From NCBI RefSeq assembly GCF_018310695.1, contig NZ_JAGXCY010000021.1, positions 1-64,000 on the forward strand: 64,000 bases of DNA. The letters are read 5' to 3'. This document shows, in pieces, positions 43,771 to 53,016 of this stretch (its first letter is position 1; each line of letters opens with the position of its first letter). A program made the translations under genes and the position numbers. This stretch comes from Paenibacillus sp. Marseille-Q4541 (GTDB taxonomy: Bacteria > Bacillota > Bacilli > Paenibacillales > Paenibacillaceae). Below the pieces are notes generated by a model. That model made no database searches and had not been told where the DNA came from. It was given only the letters and a program-made list of their open reading frames with translations.

Positions 43771-44829
43771 GTGAACTTAGATGGCAGGGGAACGGAACCA
43801 GATGGAAAAATAGTCTTTGCCATTGTTGGCTGTCAGCACCCCCACATCTCTATTTTTATCGAGGAAATGCTGGCTCTTAGACACAGCTGTGCCGGAATTT
43901 ATGATGCAGGTGATCAAACGCTCGCAAAACAATTGGCTGAGCAATATCAGATTCCATTTGCCGAAAGTGTAGAGGCGCTGCTGATGAATGAAGAGGTGCA
44001 GATTGTAGGCAGTTCCGCGATCAACAGCGAGAAAATCAAGATTGCCACCTTGTGTGAACAGTATGGTAAACACCTGATGCTGGATAAGCCTGCTGTCGTC
44101 GATAGAGAAGGGCTCTATCAACTGGAACAGATCATAAGCAGGGAAAAGATCCAGATTGGAATGTTATTAACCGAGCGATATCGGCCATCTTTATATACGC
44201 TTCAAGAACTGATTCGCCAAGATCAGCTAGGAAAGCTGGTTAGCATTACGATGCGGAAACCTCACCGGTTACGCCCACATACTAGACCAAAGTGGCATTT
44301 TAACAAAGAACAATCCGGAGGGATTATCATCGACTTGCTTATTCATGATTTTGATCTTCTCAGATGGCTGACAGGGCAGGAAGTAAGTGAAGCCAGCGGA
44401 AGAATGGGGAAACAGATATTGCCTGAATACCCGGAGTTTTATGATACGGCAGCGGTACAGGTAGAGCTGGATCAAGGAACGATGGCACAGCTGTATGCGG
44501 ACTGGCATGCACCGGAGAAATGCTGGACGTGGGGGGATGGACGAATTTTCGTAACGGGAACAAAAGGGAGCGCAGAGATCAGGCTCGCTGGAGATCCAGC
44601 TGTTTCCAATGAGGAAGAATTGCTGCTATTGATGACGCATGAACACGAGCTTGAGGAAGTTTCGCTTCGCACACCCAAGTCTACGGTGACAGAGGACTTT
44701 TTGAGACGTGTTCAAGGGAAGGCACATGAATTCACTCATGAGGATCTGCTTGAAGCAACCAGAGCAACTTTACTTGCTGATGAGCATGCAAAACGAGTGA
44801 AGTTCTTGAAGTCAATGACACAGGCATAA
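43771..44829 (+). CDS. Gfo/Idh/MocA-family oxidoreductase (first)
   Basis: A 352-aa protein. The N-terminal Rossmann part has an altered nucleotide motif VGCQHPHISIF; then come the EKP-like GKHLMLDKPAV and the substrate domain with GGIIIDLLIHDFDLLRWL. GTG 43771 is seven bases after AAAGGAGGG; the upstream ATG at 43738 lies inside the previous gene. The DKP in place of EKP is a small departure from the family's usual catalytic lysine motif. Confidence 0.82.
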   Translation: MNLDGRGTEPDGKIVFAIVGCQHPHISIFIEEMLALRHSCAGIYDAGDQTLAKQLAEQYQIPFAESVEALLMNEEVQIVGSSAINSEKIKIATLCEQYGKHLMLDKPAVVDREGLYQLEQIISREKIQIGMLLTERYRPSLYTLQELIRQDQLGKLVSITMRKPHRLRPHTRPKWHFNKEQSGGIIIDLLIHDFDLLRWLTGQEVSEASGRMGKQILPEYPEFYDTAAVQVELDQGTMAQLYADWHAPEKCWTWGDGRIFVTGTKGSAEIRLAGDPAVSNEEELLLLMTHEHELEEVSLRTPKSTVTEDFLRRVQGKAHEFTHEDLLEATRATLLADEHAKRVKFLKSMTQA

Positions 44830-44894
44830 TCCAGACTTTCGACTTACGAGCTTATGATGAGATTCGGGTTGAATGGGGACAGGGGGAGAACGGG

Positions 44895-45923
44895 ATGGAA
44901 TCTATTACAGAACCGCTGAGGTATGGAATTATAGGATGCGGTATTATTGCAGAGGTCCATGCATCTGAGATGGTTAAAGTACCAGAAGCACAGCTGATTG
45001 CCGTATGTGACAGCAACCCGGATCAGGCAGCCAGATTCTCATCGCAATATGGCGCAGCTGCGTACAGTGATCTGGATACTTTTCTCGCGAGAGCAGATCT
45101 GGAGGCGGTATGTATCTGTACTCCCAGTGGTCTGCACGTAGAGCAAGTGATTCAGGCAGCTAAGGCAGGGAAACATATTCTCTGTGAGAAGCCGATGGCC
45201 ATTGAAATGGCGGGTTTGAGCCGGATGATCGAGGCTTGCCGTGAAGCGGGAGTTCAGCTTGCGACGATTTTTCCAAGAAGAATGTCTCCTCAAGCAAAGT
45301 ATGCAAAGCAATTAATTGAGCAAGGTACACTTGGAAGGTTAAGTTTATGCTCTGCTTATGTCAAAATCTATCGTAGTCAGGATTACTATGACAGTGCTGG
45401 CTGGCGGGGAACGTGGGAGATGGATGGCGGCGGTGCCATGATGAATCAGGGCATTCATACGGTGGATATGCTGCAATGGCTTGCTGGAAGCGTCGTTTCA
45501 TTACAGGGAAAGGCGCGAAATGTACTTAGGAACATCGAGGTAGAGGATACCGCGATTACTATGCTTGAGTATGAGAGTGGAGCTATGGGCGTGCTGGAAA
45601 TTACGACGACGGCGTTCAAAGGCAAGGGACAGCGGATTGAAATCTATGGAGAAAAAGGTTCGCTCATTATTGAAGAAGATGATATTGTGCAGCTTGAGGT
45701 CGAAGGACAGCAGATACAGCTCCCCGTATTTCCTCCTTTTCAGGTCATTCCCGACGGGCACCGGGAACAGATTCGTGACCTTTGTTATGCCGTTCGTGAG
45801 CAGCGAGAGCCGATTGTATCCGGAAAAGAAGGAAAGCATTCACTGGAGATTATTCTTGGCACGTATGCTTCTTCCCGTCAGCAAAAAGAAATTCGGGTAA
45901 AAGAGTATTTCGTCGTTAGATGA
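44895..45923 (+). CDS. Gfo/Idh/MocA-family oxidoreductase (second)
   Basis: A 342-aa NAD(P)-dependent enzyme with the Rossmann motif YGIIGCGIIAEVHA, the catalytic EKP in GKHILCEKPMAIE, and the C-terminal domain region GGGAMMNQGIHTVDMLQWL. GGGGGAG precedes the ATG. Last gene of the carbohydrate operon. Pairs of Gfo/Idh enzymes with a TIM-barrel isomerase are typical of inositol or 3-keto-sugar pathways (established for such clusters; applied here by inference). Confidence 0.88.
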   Translation: MESITEPLRYGIIGCGIIAEVHASEMVKVPEAQLIAVCDSNPDQAARFSSQYGAAAYSDLDTFLARADLEAVCICTPSGLHVEQVIQAAKAGKHILCEKPMAIEMAGLSRMIEACREAGVQLATIFPRRMSPQAKYAKQLIEQGTLGRLSLCSAYVKIYRSQDYYDSAGWRGTWEMDGGGAMMNQGIHTVDMLQWLAGSVVSLQGKARNVLRNIEVEDTAITMLEYESGAMGVLEITTTAFKGKGQRIEIYGEKGSLIIEEDDIVQLEVEGQQIQLPVFPPFQVIPDGHREQIRDLCYAVREQREPIVSGKEGKHSLEIILGTYASSRQQKEIRVKEYFVVR

Positions 45924-45957
45924 GCGGGTGCATGCAGCGAAGGTAAGCAGCAGAGGT

Positions 45958-45998
45958 AAGGCCAGCAGAACAAGAGTCTGCGGGCCTTGATTTATTTT
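45958..45998 (+). terminator. Terminator of the carbohydrate operon
   Basis: AAGGCC and GCAGA pair with TCTGC and GGCCTT (one internal mismatch), followed by GATTTATTTT. Confidence 0.7.
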
Positions 45999-46110
45999 CA
46001 CAGCAATGAAAAGGGAGTAGAAAATAGGGCTGATGGAGACATTACCTAAGTGAATTGTAATGCTTCAAAAAGGCTTGTGTGGGTTACAATGCATATAGAG
46101 GTTTGTTACC

Positions 46111-46140
46111 TTGATTTTGGGTGAGCGAATTTGTTACAAT
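46111..46140 (+). promoter_or_regulatory. Promoter of smpB
   Basis: TTGATT at 46111-46116 and TACAAT at 46135-46140 with 18 bases between, about 90 bases before smpB. A second TACAAT at 46085-46090 may add a start. Confidence 0.55.
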
Positions 46141-46232
46141 GAAGACCGGAAAAGATTGTATTTGAAAAGAGTAACAGGCAAGACCGTCCACGCTATGATG
46201 GTTAATCAGTATGCTTGAGAAGAGGTGAGAAC

Positions 46233-46709
46233 ATGGCGAAGAATGACAGTAAGGTGCTTGCGCAAAATAAAAAGGCTTCCCATGACTACTTCATCGAGGA
46301 TACCTATGAAGCAGGGATGGTGCTAACCGGTACGGAGATCAAATCTCTGCGGAACGGTCGTGCGAATATCGGAGACGCCTTTGCGACCATTCGTAATGGA
46401 GAGATTCATATTCACAACATGCACATCAGTCCGTTCGAGCAAGGGAACCGTAACAATCCGGATGATCCAACAAGAACACGGAAGCTGCTTATGCATAAAG
46501 CTCAGATCCACAAACTACTTGGACTATCCAAGCAGGATGGATACTCGATCGTACCTTTGAAGATTTATATAAAGAATGGGTATGCGAAGCTGTTACTTGG
46601 ACTTGGTAAAGGTAAGAAACAGTATGATAAACGGGATACCGCAGCGAAGCGGGATGCACAGCGTGACATTCAGCGTGCACTGCGCGAGAAGCAGAAGATT
46701 GCCCGGTAA
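46233..46709 (+). CDS. smpB: SsrA-binding protein SmpB
   Basis: A 158-aa basic protein with the SmpB signatures [29 protein letters not shown] and the basic C-terminal tail [20 protein letters not shown]. It binds tmRNA and brings it to stalled ribosomes. GAGGTGAG precedes ATG 46233. It lies 250 bases before ssrA. Confidence 0.97.
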   Translation: MAKNDSKVLAQNKKASHDYFIEDTYEAGMVLTGTEIKSLRNGRANIGDAFATIRNGEIHIHNMHISPFEQGNRNNPDDPTRTRKLLMHKAQIHKLLGLSKQDGYSIVPLKIYIKNGYAKLLLGLGKGKKQYDKRDTAAKRDAQRDIQRALREKQKIAR

Positions 46710-46962
46710 GATTAATGTTTATGGTATGAAGCTATATATGGTATCTATCTCCTTGTTTTCCTGCAAGATATAGAGTTCCGTATGTCGCATTATATATATG
46801 TTTGTGATATACTAAGTTTGTACGAGAGAGGAACGTACGATCTCGTGAAGACAAGTTTTTGCTTCTGATCATCCTTTTACCATGGAGGAAAAGGATGCGG
46901 AATAGATCTACTTTTGCTCAGGATACTACATCCGATCTATCCAAAGAAGCCCTTTTTATTAA

Positions 46963-47323
46963 GGGGGCGTTTATGGATTCGACGGGGATAGTTCGAGCAT
47001 GAGTAGCGGGTAGTGGGGACGCGTCCGCTTCATCAACGCTAAAGCCTATTAAACGGCAAACAACAAAACAACTACGCTTTCGCAGCTTAATAACCTGTGA
47101 GCGTGCTCTTACTCTGTATCGCCCATGTACCGGGATAAGGGCTCAACTTTAGTGGGATACGCTGTCTAGTCTCCGCCTGCGGCTAGCTGAAGAAGACAAT
47201 CAGGCTGACCTGAAGGGAATCCGGTAACGGGGAGTCTCTAGGGTGACATTAAATCTGTTACTACACCCGTAGAAGCTTATGTGGCGTTATCTTCGGACAG
47301 GGGTTCGACTCCCCTCGCCTCCA
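46963..47323 (+). ncRNA. ssrA: Transfer-messenger RNA (tmRNA)
   Basis: The 5' end GGGGGCGTTTATGGATTCGA and 3' end GGTTCGACTCCCCTCGCCTCCA form the tRNA-like half, the acceptor GGGGGCG pairing with CGCCTCC. No CCA is encoded. The tag frame follows TTAAAC at 47049-47054: codons 47055-47087 read GKQQNNYAFAA, then two TAA stops. A TATACT box lies about 150 bases upstream at 46810. It is immediately downstream of smpB. The 3' end is the junction to the mobile region. Confidence 0.96.
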
Positions 47324-47327
47324 TATG

Positions 47328-48869
47328 TTAAATCCACAACCGAATCCGGTTGTGGATTTTGCGTTTCAGGGATATGATAAGCTCGACGTGTTCTTTGTAT
47401 ACAATTACTTTTTCAACATAACTGGCAACGAACTTCTTGATTGCGGGAAGGTTCCTAGCGACTACATGGTCTTTGAATTTGGAAAGCAGTTGACGTAGAG
47501 TTTCTTCTGTAATAGGTGCTTTTTTCTTTTTTGCACAGTGCTCAATGATGGATTGTTCGAGTTTCAGCTTTTGGTCTTCGAGTTCATCCAGTTTACTGAA
47601 CAGAGATGTATTAGAAACACCACTGGCCACTGCACTAACGATATTTTCAATCTGCTTGTTTGCCTCGCGCAGATTCCTTTCGAGCCTTACGGCTTCCATT
47701 TGAGAGGTTTCATCTTTCTTTTCCTGGAAATCAGTAAGTTCCCGTGCTAGTAGCGGGATGGCATCATCGTTAAAAATCTTCTTTTGAAGCTCGTCGATGA
47801 CGTAGCTTTCTACGTATTCCCGGCGCAATTCGGGATTCTTACAGGCTTTGCATTGATCACGGTTGCCACAGCGGTAGGTGACATACTTTAGCTTGTTGCG
47901 TCCACTGTACTTTGTGTTGCCCATCATGGCGTACTCATAACCGAGATTGTTTAGGCATTCTCCGCAAACAATCAGGCCGCTCAAAAGATATAATTCCTTC
48001 GCTTTATACCTTCCAGATTTCCGCTTGTTCGTGGACAACTTGTCCTGAACTTGCTGAAACACATCTTTTGAGATGATTGCAGGCATTCCGCCTTCGATTC
48101 GAATAACATCCTCACTATTCTTTTTTCGGTTACTGTTCCGCTTGCCAAGCGCATCTTTGCCATCCGTCAGATTGAAAATATAGACACCCATGTACTTCTC
48201 GTTACGTAGAACATCATGTATGGTGTTCTTGCCAATCGGTTTTCCGTAGCGAGAACGGTACCCTTTCTCCTGGAGTGCCGTAATTATTTGGTTATAGCCG
48301 AAGCCATCAAGGAACATAGAAAAGATTGTTTCAATAATGCCGCGTTCATTCTCATCAATAATGTATTTCTTTGAGGTTGGATCGACTGCGTAACCGATAG
48401 GAGGGAGCCCACCGGTATGTCTGCATTGGTACGCCGTCTCCTTCATTCCCTTCATGACCTCGCGGGTGAGGTTCTTGGAATAATACTCCGCCATACCCTC
48501 AAGCAGTGATTCCAAAATAATACTTTCTGGTGAGCCATCTAGATTTTCGGTAACGCTCAATAGCTTTACATCATTAACTTTAAGCTTACGCTTGTATTTG
48601 GCACTGTCATATTTATCCCTTGAGAATCTATCAAGTTTATGGACAATAACACAATCGAAAAGATTCTTTTCGCTGTCGGCGATCATCTGTTGAAACTCAG
48701 GGCGGCGGTCGGAAGTCGCCGTTTTGGCACGGTCAGCATAGACCTTCACAAGCTTGTAGCTGTTCCTCTTGCAGTATTCTTCGATGGCGCGAACCTGTGC
48801 GTCAATGGATTCGTCTCTTTGATTATCACTGGAGAATCGACAGTACGCTGCGGCACGTTGAATAGTCAT
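47328..48869 (-). CDS. Large serine recombinase
   Basis: A 513-aa recombinase. The N-terminal resolvase domain (~1-150) has the nucleophile Ser13 in YCRFSSDNQ and the helper motif HKLDRFSRD. A Recombinase domain follows (~160-270, GLPPIGYAVDP, NEKYMGVYIFNL), then a zinc ribbon with CGEC and CGNRDQCKAC, and a coiled coil (~385-440). ATG 48869 has AAGGGGG upstream. The stop codon sits five bases from the tmRNA 3' end. It looks intact and is presumably the integrase/excisionase of the element. Confidence 0.92.
   Translation of the reverse strand: MTIQRAAAYCRFSSDNQRDESIDAQVRAIEEYCKRNSYKLVKVYADRAKTATSDRRPEFQQMIADSEKNLFDCVIVHKLDRFSRDKYDSAKYKRKLKVNDVKLLSVTENLDGSPESIILESLLEGMAEYYSKNLTREVMKGMKETAYQCRHTGGLPPIGYAVDPTSKKYIIDENERGIIETIFSMFLDGFGYNQIITALQEKGYRSRYGKPIGKNTIHDVLRNEKYMGVYIFNLTDGKDALGKRNSNRKKNSEDVIRIEGGMPAIISKDVFQQVQDKLSTNKRKSGRYKAKELYLLSGLIVCGECLNNLGYEYAMMGNTKYSGRNKLKYVTYRCGNRDQCKACKNPELRREYVESYVIDELQKKIFNDDAIPLLARELTDFQEKKDETSQMEAVRLERNLREANKQIENIVSAVASGVSNTSLFSKLDELEDQKLKLEQSIIEHCAKKKKAPITEETLRQLLSKFKDHVVARNLPAIKKFVASYVEKVIVYKEHVELIISLKRKIHNRIRLWI
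47330..47366 (+). terminator. tmRNA terminator, overlapping the recombinase 3' end
   Basis: A perfect 13-bp stem AAATCCACAACCG / CGGTTGTGGATTT with an AATC loop, then TTTTGCGTTT, seven bases after tmRNA. The same bases encode the last ~10 codons of the minus-strand recombinase. Confidence 0.85.
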
Positions 48870-48933
48870 GGTGGATTCCCCCTTTTGTTTTATGGACGGC
48901 ACCCCGTTTAGACACGGAGTTGCATCTGTCAGG

Positions 48934-49110
48934 TTAAATGGCTCGGTTTCGGCGTACGATCGCATCAAGTGCTTCAACGGCGGATTGGTAATACTGTTCT
49001 GGCGTTTCACGGACTTGCCCAGCTTGTTCCCAAGCCGAGATATCTGGATTGTAGAGTGCTTTCTTGAGCTTATCTCGTGAGATGCGGGTTCGGTAGTTTG
49101 CGATTTTCAT
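48934..49110 (-). CDS. Small hypothetical protein
   Basis: A 58-aa charged protein beginning MKIANYRTRISRDKLKKALY, with several aromatic and acidic residues in the middle. AAGGGGG lies nine bases before the ATG. It is between the broken radC gene and the recombinase, probably one transcript. No family recognised. Confidence 0.55.
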   Translation of the reverse strand: MKIANYRTRISRDKLKKALYNPDISAWEQAGQVRETPEQYYQSAVEALDAIVRRNRAI

Positions 49111-49163
49111 TCCTGTTTCCCCCTTGTTCTGTGCTTGTAGTGCTTGTGCTGAGTAGATGATGT

Positions 49164-49657
49164 CTACATCAGCGAGTTCTCCTTCATACTGGTGAAGTTG
49201 CCATGTCCGAGAATAATGTGATCCAATAAATCGATGCCAAGCAAACATCCGCAATCCCGTAGTCGCTCGGTTATTTCAATGTCCTCTGGGCTTGGATCAA
49301 GGATGATTATGGCAAGCGATAATGGCAGCGGAGTTGGCTAGAACCGCCAACTTAAACGTTTCTCGAGGATGAACAAGAGAAGCATTCAGCATCCCGGTAG
49401 ATACTAAATGGATTGCGGTCGGCTCATTCTTGGTGTCCAGACAGAGAATGCAAAAGGCTTCCCTGTCGCAGTCACCAATGAACTGGCGAAACAAATCGGC
49501 AGCATCCTGGGGCTTGCGAATCCGCCTTCCTGGGTAGAGTATGGATGATGCCTCTCTAACCATGCGGAGACCGACGACCTGAATAGCTGGAGTCGGCTTT
49601 TTTTGCTCATTTCGGATTACCGCTATCGACTGCTTGTAAGTTATACTTGTTACTCAT
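49164..49657 (-). pseudogene. RadC-type JAB-domain protein, two frameshifts
   Basis: Three frames must be joined. From ATG 49657 (GGAGG ten bases upstream) the frame reads MSNKYNLQAVDSGNP and then stops. A second frame (to 49297) carries PTPAIQVVGLRMVREAS, AFCILCLDTKNEPTAIHLVS and IIACHNHP. It stops exactly where the JAB metal motif HxHPSGD should continue. A third frame (49164-49295) continues with DPSPEDIEITERLRDCG and LLGIDLLDHIILGHGNF. Both breaks look like small indels. Intact members are plasmid/phage RadC-like proteins of uncertain function; this copy should not make a full product. Confidence 0.8.
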
Positions 49658-49767
49658 CTATGAATCGCCTCCATGATAGATTTTCCATATCATGGATATA
49701 TTAAATGAATGAAATTATGGCAAAGACGGATTTAACCATAGAAAATGGTGGTTTTTCTGTAATCTCA

Positions 49768-49810
49768 GGCAATCTGGGAGAATCCCGCGTGAAAATCACG
49801 CCAGATTGCC
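49768..49810. repeat. Inverted repeat with two inner hairpins
   Basis: GGCAATCTGG (49768-49777) and CCAGATTGCC (49801-49810) pair over 10 bp; inside are GGG/CCC and GCGTGA/TCACGC hairpins. It lies in the 243-base gap between radC and the DUF927 gene, which otherwise holds no convincing gene. It could be a regulatory RNA, operator or replication site. Confidence 0.5.
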
Positions 49811-49900
49811 GATCGCTTGGCCAGCAAAACGTTGGAACTCGGCGGAGCTATAGGATATTTCCCGTTTTCCCGCAGAGGGCCCACTTACTCTGATTTTGCA

Positions 49901-51579
49901 TTATTGCTCGGTAGAAGCTGCTTGTCCCGGGTTAAGTCTAATACAATACACAGTTACTGCTGTTGAATCATCGTGAATTTTCCGTTTACGAGTGAAGCGA
50001 TCTTCTTCGGCATCGAGCAGGCCTTTCAATTTCCAGTCTTTCAATATAATTTTGGAGTCTTCAAAGCCTCCGTCCTTCATCCATTGACGAAATACAGATG
50101 GAAGAATATATACAAATTGCTCATCAGACTTCCAATAAGTTCCGCCGAAGACCTTTCTGTTCTCAAGAATGTCTGTACCCATATGAGCGTTCTTAGTCTG
50201 CCTCAGTTCGTTAAAGTTTGAACGATTCATGGTGAATTGCTCGTAGAAGTAGTCTAGCGCTTTTGCTCCGATATCTCGTTCATCGTTTACGGCCTTTTCA
50301 TTTTCAAGGAGTAGATCCAGAATCCTCTTCAGATCGAAATCAAGCCGAAGAGCATTCTGGGCAATTTCTCCCGTAACCATTAGAATAGCCAACTTTTTGG
50401 CGATTCTTTGGGAAAAGTGGCCTTGTCCATGCATCGACTCAACAATTTGACGACTCCAATCCTTCCACATCTGTATAACTTGGATTGTCCTCGATCTAGA
50501 AGGTTTGCAGCCAGTATTGGTCCCGCATGTCCATAGTTATGAAAGATGGTACTTTTTAAACGATCTGCGCTTTGCGCATCTTTCGTCCAGGTGATATGGC
50601 CCAATTCCAAAATTCGCATGTGAATCCCAGTGTTATGATTCGTTTTCGACGTCAGTGCCTGTTCCCCGTTGGATACAATAGTCGTGCTCCAGGCTCCGGT
50701 TTCTTTTAAGCGAGACTCTTTGTCCAGGCGTCCCTTTTCTTTTCCGCCTGCAAGATAATAAGCCATGTTGGAAAAGTCCAGACTATCAGACATAGAAATT
50801 TCATCAAGACCGAAAATTAGTCCGAAGTTGCCAACTAGACTTCCGATGATAGCATTTTGGGTAGACATCCAGGTCTGCATGAGCCCATCCTTGTTCGTTT
50901 CGGGATATCCAAATGTTGAAATGGCTAGGGAGGACGCAGTAGTCTTTCCATGTGTGCTTTTTCCGAAAATGTGAAAAATGAGACTGTCAATCTTGGTTAC
51001 GGAACTAATTAGTCCGACAACTGCTGACGAAAGACCGATCAGAATCGCAAGCTCCAAATTCCTATTTCCCATCACCCATTTTTCAACGGCTTGCTTCCAG
51101 TTCTCATATTTGCCTTTTGGCTGAATGGCCAATGTCCCGCTGTAAGTTGAATCCATTCCGATGGCTTTATAGTGTTTAAAGACCAACTGATTATCATACC
51201 TGTCCCATCCAAGCTTTTGATGGACCCTGTTTTTAGGGGCTTTGGCTTCCTCATTTCTGAGGTGCTTGATGATCTGGGTGGCATTGTGTTCGTAGACATC
51301 TGCTCCATACTTCGCGAGCTCAATGATTTTGTTTCTTTGGAAATCAGCACGTCTAAGAGTAGCCCCTTTTTGCTGACCATTGTATTCAAAGGTAATAGTG
51401 AAGGAGAGCTCTCCTGTATCTATATTTTCATGTACTTCGTTAATCTGAATTGCTTTGGCCACTTTTAAGCGGCCTTTCTTTTCGCCGCGATCCTCCCATA
51501 TGAATCCGTTTTCCATCACGATTTCAGGATAGAAGTAATTCATGGCAGCCTTTGAATACTCATTCCCCGTATCCGTCAT
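49901..51579 (-). pseudogene. DUF927-type phage/ICE helicase-like ATPase, frameshifted
   Basis: The first 399-codon frame (50380-51579) has Walker A GKSTHGKTT at residues 206-214 and Walker B-like LIFGLDEIS, as in DUF927 proteins linked to element replication. Near 50475 the reading passes to another frame: after LLDRGQSKLY the sense continues as MWKDWSRQIVESM in the frame 49901-50470. One missing base explains it. Together the two parts give about 560 aa. ATG 51579 has AGAAGGAG upstream. Because both halves are otherwise clean, a sequencing error is also possible. Confidence 0.75.
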
Positions 51580-51642
51580 TTTGTTTACTCCTTCTGTTCT
51601 CTGTCTTTTCTTTTTTAAATTTTCTTTGCAAATACACGTGAA

Positions 51643-51733
51643 AACGGGAATTTTAGCGTTTTCCTTGCTCTAACAGGCGTCTTCTTGTAGATTCATCGGA
51701 GTAAGAACGGGATTTTCCCGTCTCCAAACGGGA
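51643..51733. repeat. Three AACGGGA motifs upstream of the DUF927 gene
   Basis: AACGGGA occurs at 51643, 51706 and 51727, and the middle copy extends to the palindrome CGGGATTTTCCCG at 51708-51720. Two inverse copies (TTTCCCG) lie at 49858-49872, past the 3' end of the same gene. They may be operator or origin repeats. The 184-base gap holds no gene. Confidence 0.4.
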
Positions 51734-51763
51734 ACACCCTTGAAACGATGGCTTCTGTATGAA

Positions 51764-52300
51764 CTAAAATTCATTCCGCCGTCTGCGTCCCAAATTGGAT
51801 GAAAGCCGGTTTCTCCGAGGCTGTTCATCTTCGGGATCAGAATCGTCTTCTAGATCATCTTCGATTTCAAGCTCGTCATCGTCCAATTCATCATCGTCTA
51901 GCTCATTGTCAGAGTCATCTTCCTCCAAATGATCTTCCTGATAGCGTTCAATTTCTTCCATGTCCTGCCTATTAACTTTGTAGACCCTTTTGACATTCGT
52001 ATATCTGCCTTCGTTCGCGATAATGACCTTGACGTAGTGCCCAACGAGTTCACTGAGGTCAACATTGCACGAGTCTATCCCGAGCGCTGCATCTATCAAG
52101 GCATCGAAAGCGCCATAAACTTCAGGGTTGTCTACATAACGGTTACTGATAGTCTCTCCTTCTGCCAAAAGCTTGAATTCCACATGCCAGATGTTGCAAT
52201 CGGACTTGCCCTGCTTGATTTCAATAATTTCAGCTAGATAAGATCCATCTTGGATATTCGATTTCCGCAGTTTTTTTTCGCGATTGATCATAAAGCTCAT
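51764..52300 (-). CDS. Acidic-tailed protein, possibly single-strand-binding-like
   Basis: A 178-aa protein. The first ~110 residues could form a small beta-rich domain (DGSYLAEIIEIKQGKSDCNI, VGHYVKVIIANEGRYTNV). Residues ~120-162 are nearly all Asp and Glu, and the end is basic (RRNRLSSNLGRRRRNEF). Phage DUF669 and SSB proteins show a similar layout of a binding domain plus acidic tail, and the gene precedes a replication-type ATPase. AAGGAG precedes the ATG. The family assignment is an inference. Confidence 0.6.
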   Translation of the reverse strand: MSFMINREKKLRKSNIQDGSYLAEIIEIKQGKSDCNIWHVEFKLLAEGETISNRYVDNPEVYGAFDALIDAALGIDSCNVDLSELVGHYVKVIIANEGRYTNVKRVYKVNRQDMEEIERYQEDHLEEDDSDNELDDDELDDDELEIEDDLEDDSDPEDEQPRRNRLSSNLGRRRRNEF

Positions 52301-52401
52301 AAGTTATGCTCCTTATTGATAGATTAGTTGGAAAGAACCTCCGGGGGTTCTTTCCATCAGAAATGAAATGGATAAAGCTTTAAACGACAGACAGTCCGTG
52401 A

Positions 52402-52953
52402 TTAATGCTCTAAATCGGTCAAGATGAAGGCCAGACTAAGCGGTTTCAGGCTATTCTTGTTGAAGAACTGCATGACATATGGGCTAAGTAATTCACGAAT
52501 ATTGCCGATTATATCTGACACTGTTTCTGCGTATGGGCCTTCATGAGACATGCAGAGCAAAGTCAGACGGCCATCCACTTCCTTACATTCCAGTACCTGA
52601 TACCCTTGTGTGACATTATGAATGATTGCGGTTGCCGTTGTATCGGGACCAACATCTAAGGAGACATGGAAGAAAGGCATAAACAAAGCAGTCGACTCAG
52701 ACGGAACAAACGGGTCGGGTAGATTTATTTCAAAGTCAAGCGGATGAGGTAGTTGTTCCTTGACAAGGGCTTTGAGCGACTCCGTTTTGCCCTCCTGGAT
52801 GTAATCCATGATGGATTCTTTATATTCTGAACAAGGAGATGGTTGGTGTTGTTCGGAAATCCTGGTGATCTCCATGAACTTTTTTGGGACAAAATAACAC
52901 TCATAAAAGAATTTTTCCCATCCCGCACCATCGGTTAAGATAGATAAACTCAC
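52402..52953 (-). CDS. Hypothetical protein, frame continuous with the upstream gene
   Basis: A 183-aa protein from GTG 52953, which has no ribosome site. The frame stays open upstream to 53016 and that extra part (NVIRYFNVELGLIVND) looks like real coding sequence. It begins directly after the TAA of the gene at 53017-53421, in the same frame. Either it starts at an ATT near 53010 using the AGGAG at 53023, or it is the 3' half of one gene split by an ochre stop. No motif recognised. Confidence 0.6.
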   Translation of the reverse strand: MSLSILTDGAGWEKFFYECYFVPKKFMEITRISEQHQPSPCSEYKESIMDYIQEGKTESLKALVKEQLPHPLDFEINLPDPFVPSESTALFMPFFHVSLDVGPDTTATAIIHNVTQGYQVLECKEVDGRLTLLCMSHEGPYAETVSDIIGNIRELLSPYVMQFFNKNSLKPLSLAFILTDLEH

Positions 52954-53016
52954 ATCGTTTACTATAAGACCAAGCTCTACATTGAAGTAACGGATAACAT
53001 TTCTTTTAATAATCTC

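Noticed and set aside
49665..49674. Ten-base match TCGCCTCCAT to the tmRNA 3' end, a possible second attachment site
   Set aside because: It is the complement of the GGAGG ribosome site of the radC-type gene and the match does not extend; a chance similarity is more likely.
49705..49893. 62-codon plus-strand frame over the inverted repeat
   Set aside because: No usable ribosome site and it runs through the palindromic region; probably chance.
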